Below, piece after piece: positions 36,319 to 45,545 of a stretch of 64,000 nt of DNA; position 1 is the first letter of the stretch; each line of letters starts with the position of its first letter. Where the stretch lies: the NCBI RefSeq assembly GCF_003171675.1, contig NZ_QFZQ01000002.1, forward strand, positions 620,001-684,000, read 5' to 3'. The translations under genes were made by a program, and so were the position numbers. The notes under the pieces were generated by a model. The model had not been told where the DNA came from and did not search any database. It saw only the letters and a list, made by a program, of their open reading frames with translations. This stretch comes from Reichenbachiella versicolor (lineage in GTDB: Bacteria > Bacteroidota > Bacteroidia > Cytophagales > Cyclobacteriaceae).

Positions 36319-37074
36319 ATGATAAGAAAAAATGCATTAACTATAACTTTGACTTGCATTTGTTTATGTTTTCAAGGTTTCTCCAAAACCGAATCAAACG
36401 TTATCAAAATAAAAGATACTCAGTTGTGGACTGATTATAATATTAGCTACAAACATTCTAGTAAATGGACTTTTGGAGGAGATATTGGATATCGAACCAG
36501 ATTCAATACAGATTTATACACAACACTTATTCGACCAAAAACCCAATATATACTAAGTAAAAGATTTAATTTCTTTACTACGTTGGCATACTTCAACACG
36601 CAAAAGTTAAGAACGTCAAGCCACGAAGTAAGACCAGCTCAACAAATGAACTTTCAATGGCCTGATTTAGGTAAGTTGGGAAAAATTTATCATTCATTAA
36701 GGTTTGAAGAAAGAATGATTTCCGAAGAAAAATCAACATTTTTTAAAAATGTACAAACTCGTGGAAGATATAAACTAAACTATACATCAAGTAATTTTAG
36801 TCTTCTCAAGATGAAATCTAAACCATTATACACAACTGTAAACATGGAAATTTTCTCTCCTATCGACAAGAATCTAACAGATCTGATGATAAACAATTAC
36901 AGATTTGTTGTAGGCATAGGTCATAAAATATCAACAAACTTTAAATACCAAATAGATTACATTAGGCAAGGATCCTCGTTTTTAGAAAATAACTGGTTCA
37001 ACGTCGTTGAGGATATTGTAAGACTTCGATTTTACCAAACAATAACACCAAAAAACTATACTTTGTATCGATAA
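36319..37074 (+). CDS. DUF2490 family outer-membrane protein
   Basis: A 251-residue secreted protein (signal near MIRKNALTITLTCICLCFQG) with the DUF2490 pattern: LWTDYNISYKHSSKWTFGGD, RPKTQYILSKRFNFFTTLAY, HSLRFEERM, and FVVGIGHKISTNFKYQIDYI. These are beta strands of a small predicted outer-membrane barrel of unknown role. It is a single gene with a strong terminator at 37166-37195. Confidence 0.82.
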   Translation: MIRKNALTITLTCICLCFQGFSKTESNVIKIKDTQLWTDYNISYKHSSKWTFGGDIGYRTRFNTDLYTTLIRPKTQYILSKRFNFFTTLAYFNTQKLRTSSHEVRPAQQMNFQWPDLGKLGKIYHSLRFEERMISEEKSTFFKNVQTRGRYKLNYTSSNFSLLKMKSKPLYTTVNMEIFSPIDKNLTDLMINNYRFVVGIGHKISTNFKYQIDYIRQGSSFLENNWFNVVEDIVRLRFYQTITPKNYTLYR

Positions 37075-37165
37075 GCGACAATTATTTGATCAAAATCAAA
37101 GTTTTTAACTAAATTAAGCCCTTAATCCTTAAACCAATAACTAAGGACAAACCTAGACTACTACT

Positions 37166-37195
37166 AACAAGCCTCTTACAGGGCTTGTTTTTTTA
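37166..37195 (+). terminator. Intrinsic terminator of the DUF2490 gene
   Basis: AACAAGCC (37166-37173) pairs with GGCTTGTT (37182-37189), 8-bp stem and 8-nt loop, followed by a run of T. The remaining gap up to 37453 contains only a weak -7-like box TTATTTTG at 37374-37381. Confidence 0.88.
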
Positions 37196-37453
37196 TTATA
37201 ACCAACTGTTTATTAAGTAATGTCCAAGAGTTTGAGTTTAGACATAAAAATTTGATTTAGGTAACCTAATCTGATTTAGATAATTCAAACCGGTTTTTTT
37301 CAAAATATAATATTCAATGTAGCGTTAAGAATTGAACCAATAATTTAAACAAACACTTTTCTAGTTTACAAGATTATTTTGGCTAGCACAAGGCTGTATT
37401 ATATTATTGTTGTTGATCTAATGAAGACTTGCCTGAGCTATGGTTACTATTTT

Positions 37454-38284
37454 ATGACTTTTAGAACATTATTTTTAATATTCTTATTCTTTCAGGTATC
37501 GATTAGTATAGCTAACGGTAAACATTTTTCTAATATTAGACTAGAAAATTTACTAATTACTGACCGAAACGACAGCACATGGGCAGCACCAATACTTACT
37601 CATGACTCTCTTGCATGCCCTCCTTCTTTTAAATATGCTGAATGCATTTTCACTAATACCTCTACAGACACTATTACTGCCTACTATTACTTGATCAAAC
37701 CAAACATGACCTCTTGGCAAAAGCGATCATTTAAGACCGTCGACACTATTCAATTCACTTTAGAATCAGGTGTTAATGAGATATTTTTCAAAACAAACAC
37801 TTCAACGAATACTATCGGCAAAATTATAGTCTATAGACAAATATCAAGCCTCTTTCATTACTTGGCATCTGCTCTCGTATTCTTGGTTGTCCTTGTATTC
37901 ATAATAATATCCAACAGAAATAGCTCCTTTAAAAAGGAATCAATGAATAAAGATTTTAAAAGTTTATTAGATGAAAATGAAAACTTTCTCGAAGTAATCG
38001 AGGCTATCATTGATGAGCATATTGAGGATAAAAAATTCAGCTCTAAAATAATTGAAAAAGAGCTCAGCATAAATAGAACAAAACTCAATAAAATAATAAG
38101 AGAGACTACAGGTAAAACTGTAAAAAACTACATTATTGAATACAGGCTGCTCAAAGCTACTGATCTTATAAAAACTGGAATAAAAGATCTTGATGAAGTT
38201 GCTAAAAAGGTTGGCTTTAGTAATGGATCTTTTTTAAAGGACTCTTGTAAAAAACACTTTAATAAGAGCATAGAAGGGTTCTAG
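37454..38284 (+). CDS. Membrane-anchored AraC-type regulator
   Basis: A 276-residue protein. The signal/anchor MTFRTLFLIFLFFQVSISIA is followed by a beta-rich periplasmic domain (about 25-130), one TM helix (ALVFLVVLVFIIIS near 137-150), and a C-terminal AraC HTH domain: FSSKIIEKELSINRTKLNKI and VAKKVGFSNGSFLKDSCKKH. The layout suggests direct transduction of a periplasmic signal to DNA without a kinase. The periplasmic part faintly recalls 7TMR-DISM-type sensors, but I am not sure. An upstream in-frame TTG at 37379 gives a worse N-terminus and overlaps a -7-like box. Confidence 0.72.
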   Translation: MTFRTLFLIFLFFQVSISIANGKHFSNIRLENLLITDRNDSTWAAPILTHDSLACPPSFKYAECIFTNTSTDTITAYYYLIKPNMTSWQKRSFKTVDTIQFTLESGVNEIFFKTNTSTNTIGKIIVYRQISSLFHYLASALVFLVVLVFIIISNRNSSFKKESMNKDFKSLLDENENFLEVIEAIIDEHIEDKKFSSKIIEKELSINRTKLNKIIRETTGKTVKNYIIEYRLLKATDLIKTGIKDLDEVAKKVGFSNGSFLKDSCKKHFNKSIEGF

Positions 38285-38424
38285 AATCCTACCCAATATT
38301 AAAATAACTGAGCGTTATTTTTAATTTTCAAATTAAATATCAGATTTTAAAAATCTATTTTATTAGCAAAGCGAAAGTCCTGTGGGATTAATTCCCCAAC
38401 CCAAGGATCGGTGAGCTATATTTA

Positions 38425-38625
38425 TTAAATCTCCCAAATAGAAAAATCCGCTCCTCTACCCTGAGATATCAACTCAGACATCTTATAGTATTCTAGTGTA
38501 TGCAAATCCCGCAATAAAAACTCTTTATCAGAAGTGATTTGCAGTACCGTAAATTCAAATTTTTCTCCATAATTGGTTAAAACATAGTTTTTATGGGTTC
38601 TAATGTTGTTAAATGCGATACTCAT
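38425..38625 (-). CDS. Small conserved protein, function unknown
   Basis: Sixty-six residues from the ATG at 38625 (MSIAFNNIRTHKNYVLTNYG). It has beta-strand character and no signal peptide or TM segment; the segment LLRDLHTLEYYKMSELISQG followed by RGADF looks like a small conserved Cytophagales family I have seen, with no known role. An in-frame upstream start (38664) adds a basic, poorly convincing 13 residues. It diverges from the PorV-like gene with a 72-nt gap. Confidence 0.55.
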   Translation of the reverse strand: MSIAFNNIRTHKNYVLTNYGEKFEFTVLQITSDKEFLLRDLHTLEYYKMSELISQGRGADFSIWEI

Positions 38626-38697
38626 TATAATTTTATAACGAAATGAAAATTTTGCTTTAAGCAAAAATGTAAAGGAAAGCCTAACAATTCAATACTA

Positions 38698-39510
38698 ATG
38701 AAAGACATTATACTAATTGCCTTTGTGCTATGTCTTACCCAACCTATTATTGCACAGCATGGAAACTATGAAATGGGGGCGCGATCTGCAGCCATTGCTA
38801 ATTCAAACTCTACATTAGGAGATGAATGGGCTCTTTTCAATAATATTGGAGGACTTGCTCACTCCCAAACGACCAATCTATTTGCTACTTATAGAAATCC
38901 ATATGGTCTAACTGAACTCTCTTCAATAGCTGCTGGAATATCACACCCTGCACTCAAAGGTGTATTGGGACTAGGAGTTTACAGATATGGAGGAGATGAA
39001 TTAAATGAACATCGAATTCATTTAGGATATAGTAACAAACTAGGTCCAATAAGCCTTGGGATCAATATTGGTTATTTTCAACTTAGAATAGATGAGGGTG
39101 GTAGTACAAATAGTTTTATGGTTGACTTTGGAGGTCAAGCTCAATTATCCAATCATTTATTTTTTGGCGCACAAATATCAAATATTAACCAATCAAAATT
39201 ATCTGATGTAACAGAGGAAAAAGTCCCAACTTACATGAAAACCGGTATCAGCTACCGTCCATCGAGATTTTTAATGTTAAATCTCGATGTAGAAAAGTCA
39301 ATTGACTCGGATCTACGTATCAAGACAGGCATTGAGTACATGATCATAGAAATGATTTATCTACGCACAGGGTTGACTACAGAGCCTTTTAATAGTTGTT
39401 TTGGACTTGGTTTCAAGTCAAAAAAAATCGGTGTAGACTATGCTTATTCAATACACACAGATTTAGGAGGGATTCATCAAATATCATTTAGTTACCTCAT
39501 TCAAGAATGA
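38698..39510 (+). CDS. PorV/OmpP1-like outer-membrane barrel protein
   Basis: A 270-residue protein with signal peptide (MKDIILIAFVLCLTQPIIAQ). Immediately after, NYEMGARSAAIANSNSTLGD and EWALFNNIGGLA match the start of the PorV/PorQ/FadL-like group (MGARSxAMG.A...ND..A...NPAG). The remainder is a predicted barrel of about 12 strands ending in an aromatic/hydrophobic strand. The next gene overlaps its stop by 4 nt (ATGA), implying the two proteins act together, possibly in surface attachment or type IX-related export. Confidence 0.78.
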   Translation: MKDIILIAFVLCLTQPIIAQHGNYEMGARSAAIANSNSTLGDEWALFNNIGGLAHSQTTNLFATYRNPYGLTELSSIAAGISHPALKGVLGLGVYRYGGDELNEHRIHLGYSNKLGPISLGINIGYFQLRIDEGGSTNSFMVDFGGQAQLSNHLFFGAQISNINQSKLSDVTEEKVPTYMKTGISYRPSRFLMLNLDVEKSIDSDLRIKTGIEYMIIEMIYLRTGLTTEPFNSCFGLGFKSKKIGVDYAYSIHTDLGGIHQISFSYLIQE

Positions 39511-41567
39511 AAAAACCTTTCCTAATTATCTTTTTACTAACCCCATTTATATCTATTGGACAAATTAGACCGGAAATCGATCTTCAAAAGTTTATAGAAA
39601 ACTTGTTTCAATTTCCAGAGGAAGATATTGTTTATGATGATCTCTATGAGTCATTATATCAGATATATATAAATCCAATTAACTTAAACAATACGAACTA
39701 CTCCGAATTAACGAGTTTGTACATGTTGACACCTATTCAAATCAACAATCTCATATCTTTTATAGAAAAAAATCATCCACTACTTTCAATCTATGAATTA
39801 CAAACAGTAGACGGTTTTTCTGAACAAGACATTCGAAACATACTGCCATTCATAGAAGTTCGATCACCAGGAGACTATCAAACTAAAGGTAATCTCATGA
39901 AACGAATTTCTATAGAAGAAAACAAATATTTCATCTTTAGATCAGAAACTGTATTTGAACAACAACAAGGTTTTGAAAAAACTGATTCTACTGGTTTTCT
40001 AGGATACAGAAATAAACTCTATGGTCGGTTTCGAGCAAGTCATAGTAAAGACTTTTCATTTGGGTTCACATTTGAAAATGACCCAGGAGAACAAATCGCT
40101 TGGAATGCTCATCAGAGACAGTATGGAATGGATTATTATTCTGCTCATTTATTGCTTGAAGAAAAGGAAAGATTCAAAAAAATACTCATTGGAGATTATC
40201 AAATGCAATTCGGACAAGGGCTAGTAGTTGGCTCTGGCTTCAACCCAGGTAAAGGAGCAGAAACTATTACCACGATCCAAAGAAGCAATTCAGGTATTCG
40301 ACCATACACATCCGTACTTGAGTCTGGATTTTTTAGAGGTACGGCATTTACATATCAACTTCATCCAAACTGGTCTATTTCTCCATTTTATACGCGCCTT
40401 AGACAAGATGCATCTTTAAAAATGGCAAAAGGCATAGGGAACCATTCAAAATACATATCGAGTATTCAAAACACCGGATTTCACAGAACTTTAAATGAAA
40501 TCAAAAACAAAAAACAAATCATCGAACAGACTTATGGCCTTAACATCACGTACCAAAATACAAAAAATAGGAATTTTGAAGCAGGACTTACTTTTTTAAA
40601 AAATAGATACTCTCTAAACCTTATTAAAACACCTAATAACTACAACCAACACGAATTTCAAGGTAATCAAAACTATAATATTGGAGTATTTACGAATTAT
40701 AATTTTCAGAATTTCCTATTTTTTGGCGAATGGGCAATTTCTAGATCATCTGGATCTGCATATTTAATTGGATTACTCAGTAGTCTAACTAATAATCTAT
40801 CATTTAGTTTATCTGCTAGAAAATATGATCCAAACTACCATTCATTTTACGGAAACTCTTTCGGAGAAGGGTCCCGCACCATCAACGAACAAGGTTTCTA
40901 TTGGGGAATTAAGTACCGTCCATCTAAAAAATTATGGTTTTCTGCATACTATGACAAGTTTAAATTTCCTTGGAATAAACATCAAGTAGAGGCTCCTAGT
41001 GATGGAAATGAATATTTATTGCGGTTCAACTATAGCCCATCCAAAAAAGCAAAAACCTATTTACAATTTCGAGAAGAGAGAAAGGAAAAAACTATTGGCT
41101 CTAGTTCAAACCTAAAAACACTCGCCGAAGGTATAAAAAGAAACTATTTAGGTAATATAGAACTTAAAACTTCGGATCTATTTAGCCTAAAATCTAGGGT
41201 GCAGTACAGCACTTATACAATAAATAATAAGACATCTCAAGGGGCTGTAATGACCCAAGATATCAATTTATCTTTCAAGCGAATTAAAATGAGTGCTCGG
41301 TTTGCGATTTTTGATACTGAAGACTACGAGAATAGACAATATGTTTATGAAAAGGATGTTCTATACGCATTTTCTATCCCTGCATACTCAGGACAAGGAA
41401 CACGCAACTATTTATTAGTTCAATATCAGATGAATAGAAAGCTGACAGCATGGTGTAAACTAGGAAGATATAATTATGAAAATCAAAACATCATAGGTTC
41501 TGGCAACAATAAGATCTTAGACAATAAAAAAACGGAACTGAAAATACAGCTCCGTTTTAAAATGTAA
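39507..41567 (+). CDS. Helix-hairpin-helix plus beta-barrel outer-membrane protein
   Basis: A 686-residue secreted protein (MKKPFLIIFLLTPFISIG). Residues 45-120 form a ComEA-like helix-hairpin-helix region (INPINLNNTNYSELTSLYML, TPIQINNLISFIEKN, ELQTVDGFSEQDIRNILPF). The rest (about 140-686) is a predicted outer-membrane beta barrel ending KKTELKIQLRFKM. HHH domains usually bind DNA, so a role in DNA uptake or surface DNA contact is conceivable but unproven. It overlaps the PorV-like gene by 4 nt. Its last codons form a hairpin that doubles as a terminator for the opposite gene. Confidence 0.8.
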   Translation: MKKPFLIIFLLTPFISIGQIRPEIDLQKFIENLFQFPEEDIVYDDLYESLYQIYINPINLNNTNYSELTSLYMLTPIQINNLISFIEKNHPLLSIYELQTVDGFSEQDIRNILPFIEVRSPGDYQTKGNLMKRISIEENKYFIFRSETVFEQQQGFEKTDSTGFLGYRNKLYGRFRASHSKDFSFGFTFENDPGEQIAWNAHQRQYGMDYYSAHLLLEEKERFKKILIGDYQMQFGQGLVVGSGFNPGKGAETITTIQRSNSGIRPYTSVLESGFFRGTAFTYQLHPNWSISPFYTRLRQDASLKMAKGIGNHSKYISSIQNTGFHRTLNEIKNKKQIIEQTYGLNITYQNTKNRNFEAGLTFLKNRYSLNLIKTPNNYNQHEFQGNQNYNIGVFTNYNFQNFLFFGEWAISRSSGSAYLIGLLSSLTNNLSFSLSARKYDPNYHSFYGNSFGEGSRTINEQGFYWGIKYRPSKKLWFSAYYDKFKFPWNKHQVEAPSDGNEYLLRFNYSPSKKAKTYLQFREERKEKTIGSSSNLKTLAEGIKRNYLGNIELKTSDLFSLKSRVQYSTYTINNKTSQGAVMTQDINLSFKRIKMSARFAIFDTEDYENRQYVYEKDVLYAFSIPAYSGQGTRNYLLVQYQMNRKLTAWCKLGRYNYENQNIIGSGNNKILDNKKTELKIQLRFKM
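41529..41558 (-). terminator. Terminator of the Na/Pi transporter, inside the neighbour's coding end
   Basis: AAAACGGAACTG (41529-41540) pairs with CAGCTCCGTTTT (41547-41558), 11 of 12 bases, 6-nt loop. On the minus strand it is followed by TTTATTGT. It lies entirely within the last codons of the plus-strand barrel gene. Confidence 0.7.
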
Positions 41568-41582
41568 GTTTTGGGTAGTTTT

Positions 41583-43292
41583 TTAGACCTCGTCTTCCTC
41601 GTAAGACTCCCCAGCCATAGAATCAGCTACTCTGATGATGTGATCCCCAACCTTCTCACATGCATAAACCACATCTCGATAAACTATACCTGTAGCTACA
41701 TCATAGTTGTCTTTATTAATATTTTTCAAATGCGACTTGTTCAACTTCTTTGTATAAGCATTAATATCATCTTCTGTACTCTTTGACTCTTGGATATCGA
41801 TCTTACCATATTCCCCTTCTAGATTTAATTGCATTAAATCCAGAGCCTTAGAAAGTTTATCAAACATGACCAAAGTGCTCTCATTCTGCTTTTCAGAATA
41901 CTCTAGATTGTTCTTATTTCGTCTCTTAATATCATTTGCCATTCCAAGATACACATCAGCAATGTTCTCTAAATCATTGGTAATACTCATCATGGAACTC
42001 ACCTCATTTGAAGCGTTAGCAGTTAATCTACCTTCAGATACTTTTACCAAGTAATTATTAATACTAAGCTCCAAAGAATCTGTCTGCTCTTCATATTGAA
42101 TAATCTTATCAAAAAGCTTGTCTTGTTTCTTTTTACTACTTACTTGAATCAATTCCTTCATAGAATCATTCATTTCAATTAGTATTTTACCGAACCTAAC
42201 TATTACTTTTTTAGCTTCCAAAAGTGAAAGTTCAGCAGTTCTCATCAAGTTTGTTCCAATAAATTCTAACTGATATTCATCAGCATCATCGTCAGAAGAT
42301 TTAATAACCTTGGTAACCACCTTTGCTATTTGTGGTACAAACCAAATCATTACTAAAGTATTAATAATATTGAAACTAATATGGAAATATGTCAGACCCC
42401 ATTTCACTGCTAAAGTATCGTTTAAAGGAGACCCATTATCAGTACTAACCATTACCGAATCAATAGCTCCTAGAAAAAACTGGAATATGATTAACATCCA
42501 GACTACACCAAATACATTAAATATAAAATGGGCAAAAGCCGCTCTTTTAGCATGATAATTACCAACCAACGCAGCCAAATTCGCTGTAATAGTAGTACCA
42601 ATATTCTCACCTAAAACTATAGCTGCTGCCATCTCAAATGGAATCCAACCATTATCACACATTATGAGTGTAATTGCCATCGCAGCTGATGAAGACTGTA
42701 CTACTACTGTTAATAGAGTACCTAAAAGAACCGAAATAATAATAGATACAAAGCCTAAACTATTAATATCCGCTATCCATTCGAGTACTTCTGGATTATT
42801 TTTCAAATCAGGAACTGCATGCTTTAATGAATCCAACCCCATAAATAACAATGCGAATCCAATAAGAAATTCTCCCCAATACTTTAAACTGACTTTTTTA
42901 GAGAATAAAAGAGGAAAACCAAAAGCAATGATAGGAAGTGTATAATGTGATATACTAAACTTAGAAAAACCGAATACTATAATCAAAATAGCAGTAATAG
43001 TTGTACCTATATTGGCTCCCATTATGACTCCTATAGCTTCCTTAAGCTTTAGAAGACCTGCATTTACAAAACTTACCACCATCACTGTCGTGGCAGAAGA
43101 CGACTGGATGATTGAAGTAGTTAAAAAACCTGTAAAAACAGCACTGACTCTATTTGAAGTAATCATACTCATGACAGACCTTAGCTTATCACCCGCTACT
43201 TTTTGGATTGACTCACTCATGACCTTCATTCCGTAAATAAAGAACCCTAGTGCTCCTATCAACTCCAAAATTTCAAAAATCCCGTACTCCAC
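41583..43292 (-). CDS. Na+/phosphate cotransporter family protein with PhoU-like domain
   Basis: A 569-residue NptA-type transporter. Two inverted repeats carry the QSSSA signatures IIQSSSATTVMVV near residue 61 and VVQSSSAAMAITL near 199, within about eight TM helices (residues 5-325). A cytoplasmic C-terminal PhoU-like helical domain (about 350-560) follows. It likely imports or exports phosphate with sodium. It diverges from a second, PhoU-less homologue, with 159 nt between the starts. Confidence 0.9.
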   Translation of the reverse strand: MEYGIFEILELIGALGFFIYGMKVMSESIQKVAGDKLRSVMSMITSNRVSAVFTGFLTTSIIQSSSATTVMVVSFVNAGLLKLKEAIGVIMGANIGTTITAILIIVFGFSKFSISHYTLPIIAFGFPLLFSKKVSLKYWGEFLIGFALLFMGLDSLKHAVPDLKNNPEVLEWIADINSLGFVSIIISVLLGTLLTVVVQSSSAAMAITLIMCDNGWIPFEMAAAIVLGENIGTTITANLAALVGNYHAKRAAFAHFIFNVFGVVWMLIIFQFFLGAIDSVMVSTDNGSPLNDTLAVKWGLTYFHISFNIINTLVMIWFVPQIAKVVTKVIKSSDDDADEYQLEFIGTNLMRTAELSLLEAKKVIVRFGKILIEMNDSMKELIQVSSKKKQDKLFDKIIQYEEQTDSLELSINNYLVKVSEGRLTANASNEVSSMMSITNDLENIADVYLGMANDIKRRNKNNLEYSEKQNESTLVMFDKLSKALDLMQLNLEGEYGKIDIQESKSTEDDINAYTKKLNKSHLKNINKDNYDVATGIVYRDVVYACEKVGDHIIRVADSMAGESYEEDEV

Positions 43293-43433
43293 GTTGACTT
43301 AGTATATTTATTGTTTTTGTATGATTTAAAAATGCTGCGGCAAGTTAAAGAAAAACTTATCAGAACAAATCAAGACTTCTTCATGAACCTCAATTCATAA
43401 CAATCTCATAACACACATTCCAACTCGCCTACA

Positions 43434-43441
43434 TACATTTG
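43434..43441 (+). promoter_or_regulatory. -7 box of the second Na/Pi transporter
   Basis: TACATTTG is an exact TAnnTTTG match; transcription would begin near 43446, leaving a leader of only about 5 nt before ATG 43452. No -33 TTG at standard spacing was found. Confidence 0.45.
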
Positions 43442-43451
43442 CACCCCTAAT

Positions 43452-44561
43452 ATGACAAAGGAAAGTATAAAAATAGACGAGCTTTTAAAATTCATACTGA
43501 GCATTACAATAGCTCTAGTAATATTCCTTTGGGCTTTAGATTTAATGACTGACATTTTTCAATATGTTGGTAATCAAACTATTAACAAACTACTTGAGTT
43601 TACATCTAATCCTTTTATAAGCCTTTTTATTGGTTTATTTATTACTGCAGTAATCCAAAGTAGCTCTACAAGTACCTCTTTGATTGTAGCTATGGTAGCA
43701 TCTGGTAGTCTTCCATTAGAAAACGCGATCCCTATGATTATGGGAGCTAATATTGGTACTACATTGACCAGTACCGTTGTTTCTTTGAGTTATATCACTA
43801 ATAGATATGAATTTAGAAATGCCCTGACTAGTGGAGTCATGCATGACTTCTTCAACATATTTACTGTAGCAATACTCTTTCCTTTAGAATACTATTACCA
43901 TGTTTTATCACGGCTTTCTGGATGGGCTGCAACCATATTTGATAATAACAATACTTACGAAGGTGGTCAAGGAACTAAATACGAGTTGTTTGGAACCATT
44001 AACGAAAGTCTTATTTCCAGCTTCGAGTATAAATCGATTTTATTTATAATAGCAGCAGGCTGTTTACTTGGGTCAATTAAATTCTTAAGCAAAATCATTT
44101 CTAATAAAATGATTTTAGCAACCAAAACTCGTTTTCAAGAAGTCTTTTTCAAAAACTCTTTGAACTCTTTCGGACTAGGAACTATGTTAACTGCAGTTAG
44201 TCAATCTAGCTCTATCACAACAACAGTTATAGTACCACTAGCAGCTGTAGGGAAAGTACCTGCAAAAAAAATATTTCCATACATCATTGGAGCTAATGTA
44301 GGAACTACAATTACAGCAATCATAGCGGCAATTAACCGTTCTGAAACAGCGATGAGTATCGCACTCGTTCATTTTTTCTTCAATGGAATTGGGGCATGTC
44401 TTTGGTTAATACCAATATTTAGAAAGCTCCCTGTACTGTATGCACGTAAATTTTCAGCCATGACTGCTGACTACAAAATAGTAGGTTTCTTTTACATTCT
44501 ATTTGTTTTCTTTGTGTTTCCTCTAGCACTTATTTTTATTTATAAACTATTAAACTCGTAA
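43452..44561 (+). CDS. Na+/phosphate cotransporter-type protein without PhoU domain
   Basis: A 369-residue membrane protein with the two QSSS repeats of the NptA/PF02690 family: VIQSSSTSTSLIVAM near residue 66 and VSQSSSITTTVIVPL near 252, each followed by an ANIGTT/ANVGTT loop. About nine TM helices are predicted. It lacks the PhoU-like tail of the divergent neighbour, so it may be regulated differently or carry a different anion. Confidence 0.88.
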   Translation: MTKESIKIDELLKFILSITIALVIFLWALDLMTDIFQYVGNQTINKLLEFTSNPFISLFIGLFITAVIQSSSTSTSLIVAMVASGSLPLENAIPMIMGANIGTTLTSTVVSLSYITNRYEFRNALTSGVMHDFFNIFTVAILFPLEYYYHVLSRLSGWAATIFDNNNTYEGGQGTKYELFGTINESLISSFEYKSILFIIAAGCLLGSIKFLSKIISNKMILATKTRFQEVFFKNSLNSFGLGTMLTAVSQSSSITTTVIVPLAAVGKVPAKKIFPYIIGANVGTTITAIIAAINRSETAMSIALVHFFFNGIGACLWLIPIFRKLPVLYARKFSAMTADYKIVGFFYILFVFFVFPLALIFIYKLLNS

Positions 44562-44636
44562 ATCAAAGCGCTACTTTTCTAACTCTGAACAGTCTATTCA
44601 AAACAAATAATAAGCGATAAAATCAGTTTAGAAATT

Positions 44637-45431
44637 TTACTTTGAATCCTTAAGCTTTACAATCTCGCTTTGTAAGTTTTGAACAATTCCAGTCAATTCC
44701 TCAATTGACATATCTGTCTTAGGATTACTTTGATCAGGAAAATTAACACTAATAAAAGCTTTTGATTCCCAAACTTCAATAACATCATTAGCATCAATTT
44801 GATATGGCGAATAAGACTTATTGTCTGACACTAAAAACAACTTTCCTGTATCTTCTACATAATTAAATACACGCTTGTACACTATCCCTTCTTCTTTACT
44901 AAGGATAACATAAGTCTTACCATTTTTAATATGCACGGGGTTTTCTACATACTCCCCAATGATTATTGTCCCTGGCTCTAGCGGAAGCATTGAATCTCCA
45001 GAAATTTCAAAAGCTCTATAGGTAGCATTTTTGGGTAAAAATGGTAATTGGAATTTTGGTAACGTCTCTATATAGGTCGGATCTGTATAACCATTAAGAT
45101 AACCAGCTGAAGCCTTCTGAGGAATTAACTCAATATTTTCGTTTTCTTCCTTATCTACAGTTATTGCGAGTATTTTAGCTTCATTTTCTCCTATACGATG
45201 TAATTCCTCCTCTGGTAAAACCTTAACATCCTTAGTGATCATAGTATCTACACTCACATTAAAAATACTTGACATCTTTATAAGATTGTTCAATCTAGGG
45301 TCAGCCCTACCTTCCTCATAAGCTCCCACTAAGGATCGTTTTATTCCTACTGCCTCTGCAAATGTCTCTTGTGTATAGCCGAACTTCTTTCTAAGGAATT
45401 TGATATTTTCATTGACTTTAGCAGTATCCAT
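44637..45431 (-). CDS. XRE-type repressor with S24 (LexA-like) self-cleavage domain
   Basis: A 264-residue regulator. The N-terminal HTH spans about 9-65 (KFLRKKFGYTQETFAEAVGI, KRSLVGAYEEGR). The C-terminal S24 domain has the expected cleavage bond Ala109-Gly110 (KASAGY), catalytic Ser147 (GDSM) and Lys186 (VYKRV), so RecA-stimulated autocleavage is plausible. A TTAGTA-T-TACTAA palindrome covers its predicted transcription start, suggesting autorepression. Similar sites lie before the small gene at 45546-45824. In Bacteroidota such proteins can act as LexA-like or phage-type repressors; no phage genes are nearby. Confidence 0.85.
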   Translation of the reverse strand: MDTAKVNENIKFLRKKFGYTQETFAEAVGIKRSLVGAYEEGRADPRLNNLIKMSSIFNVSVDTMITKDVKVLPEEELHRIGENEAKILAITVDKEENENIELIPQKASAGYLNGYTDPTYIETLPKFQLPFLPKNATYRAFEISGDSMLPLEPGTIIIGEYVENPVHIKNGKTYVILSKEEGIVYKRVFNYVEDTGKLFLVSDNKSYSPYQIDANDVIEVWESKAFISVNFPDQSNPKTDMSIEELTGIVQNLQSEIVKLKDSK

Positions 45432-45441
45432 TTATTTAATA

Positions 45442-45462
45442 TTAGTATTACTAACAAATTTA
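45442..45462 (-). promoter_or_regulatory. Promoter and putative operator of the XRE/S24 gene
   Basis: The -7 box is TAAATTTG on the minus strand (45455-45462). A perfect inverted repeat TTAGTA-T-TACTAA (45442-45454) abuts it and covers the predicted start near 45450, 11 nt from the ATG, as expected for an autorepressor site. Confidence 0.55.
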
Positions 45463-45545
45463 GCACAAAGACTCTATACACTTAAATGAGTCTCCTTGAA
45501 ATTTCTATAATCAGTATTTAGCTACACTTTAAGAATAACACGAGT

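Noticed and set aside
38370..38424. GGGATTAATTCCC-like palindrome as a riboswitch or operator
   Set aside because: Only a 4-bp stem forms and no aptamer fold is recognisable; the downstream gene is unknown.
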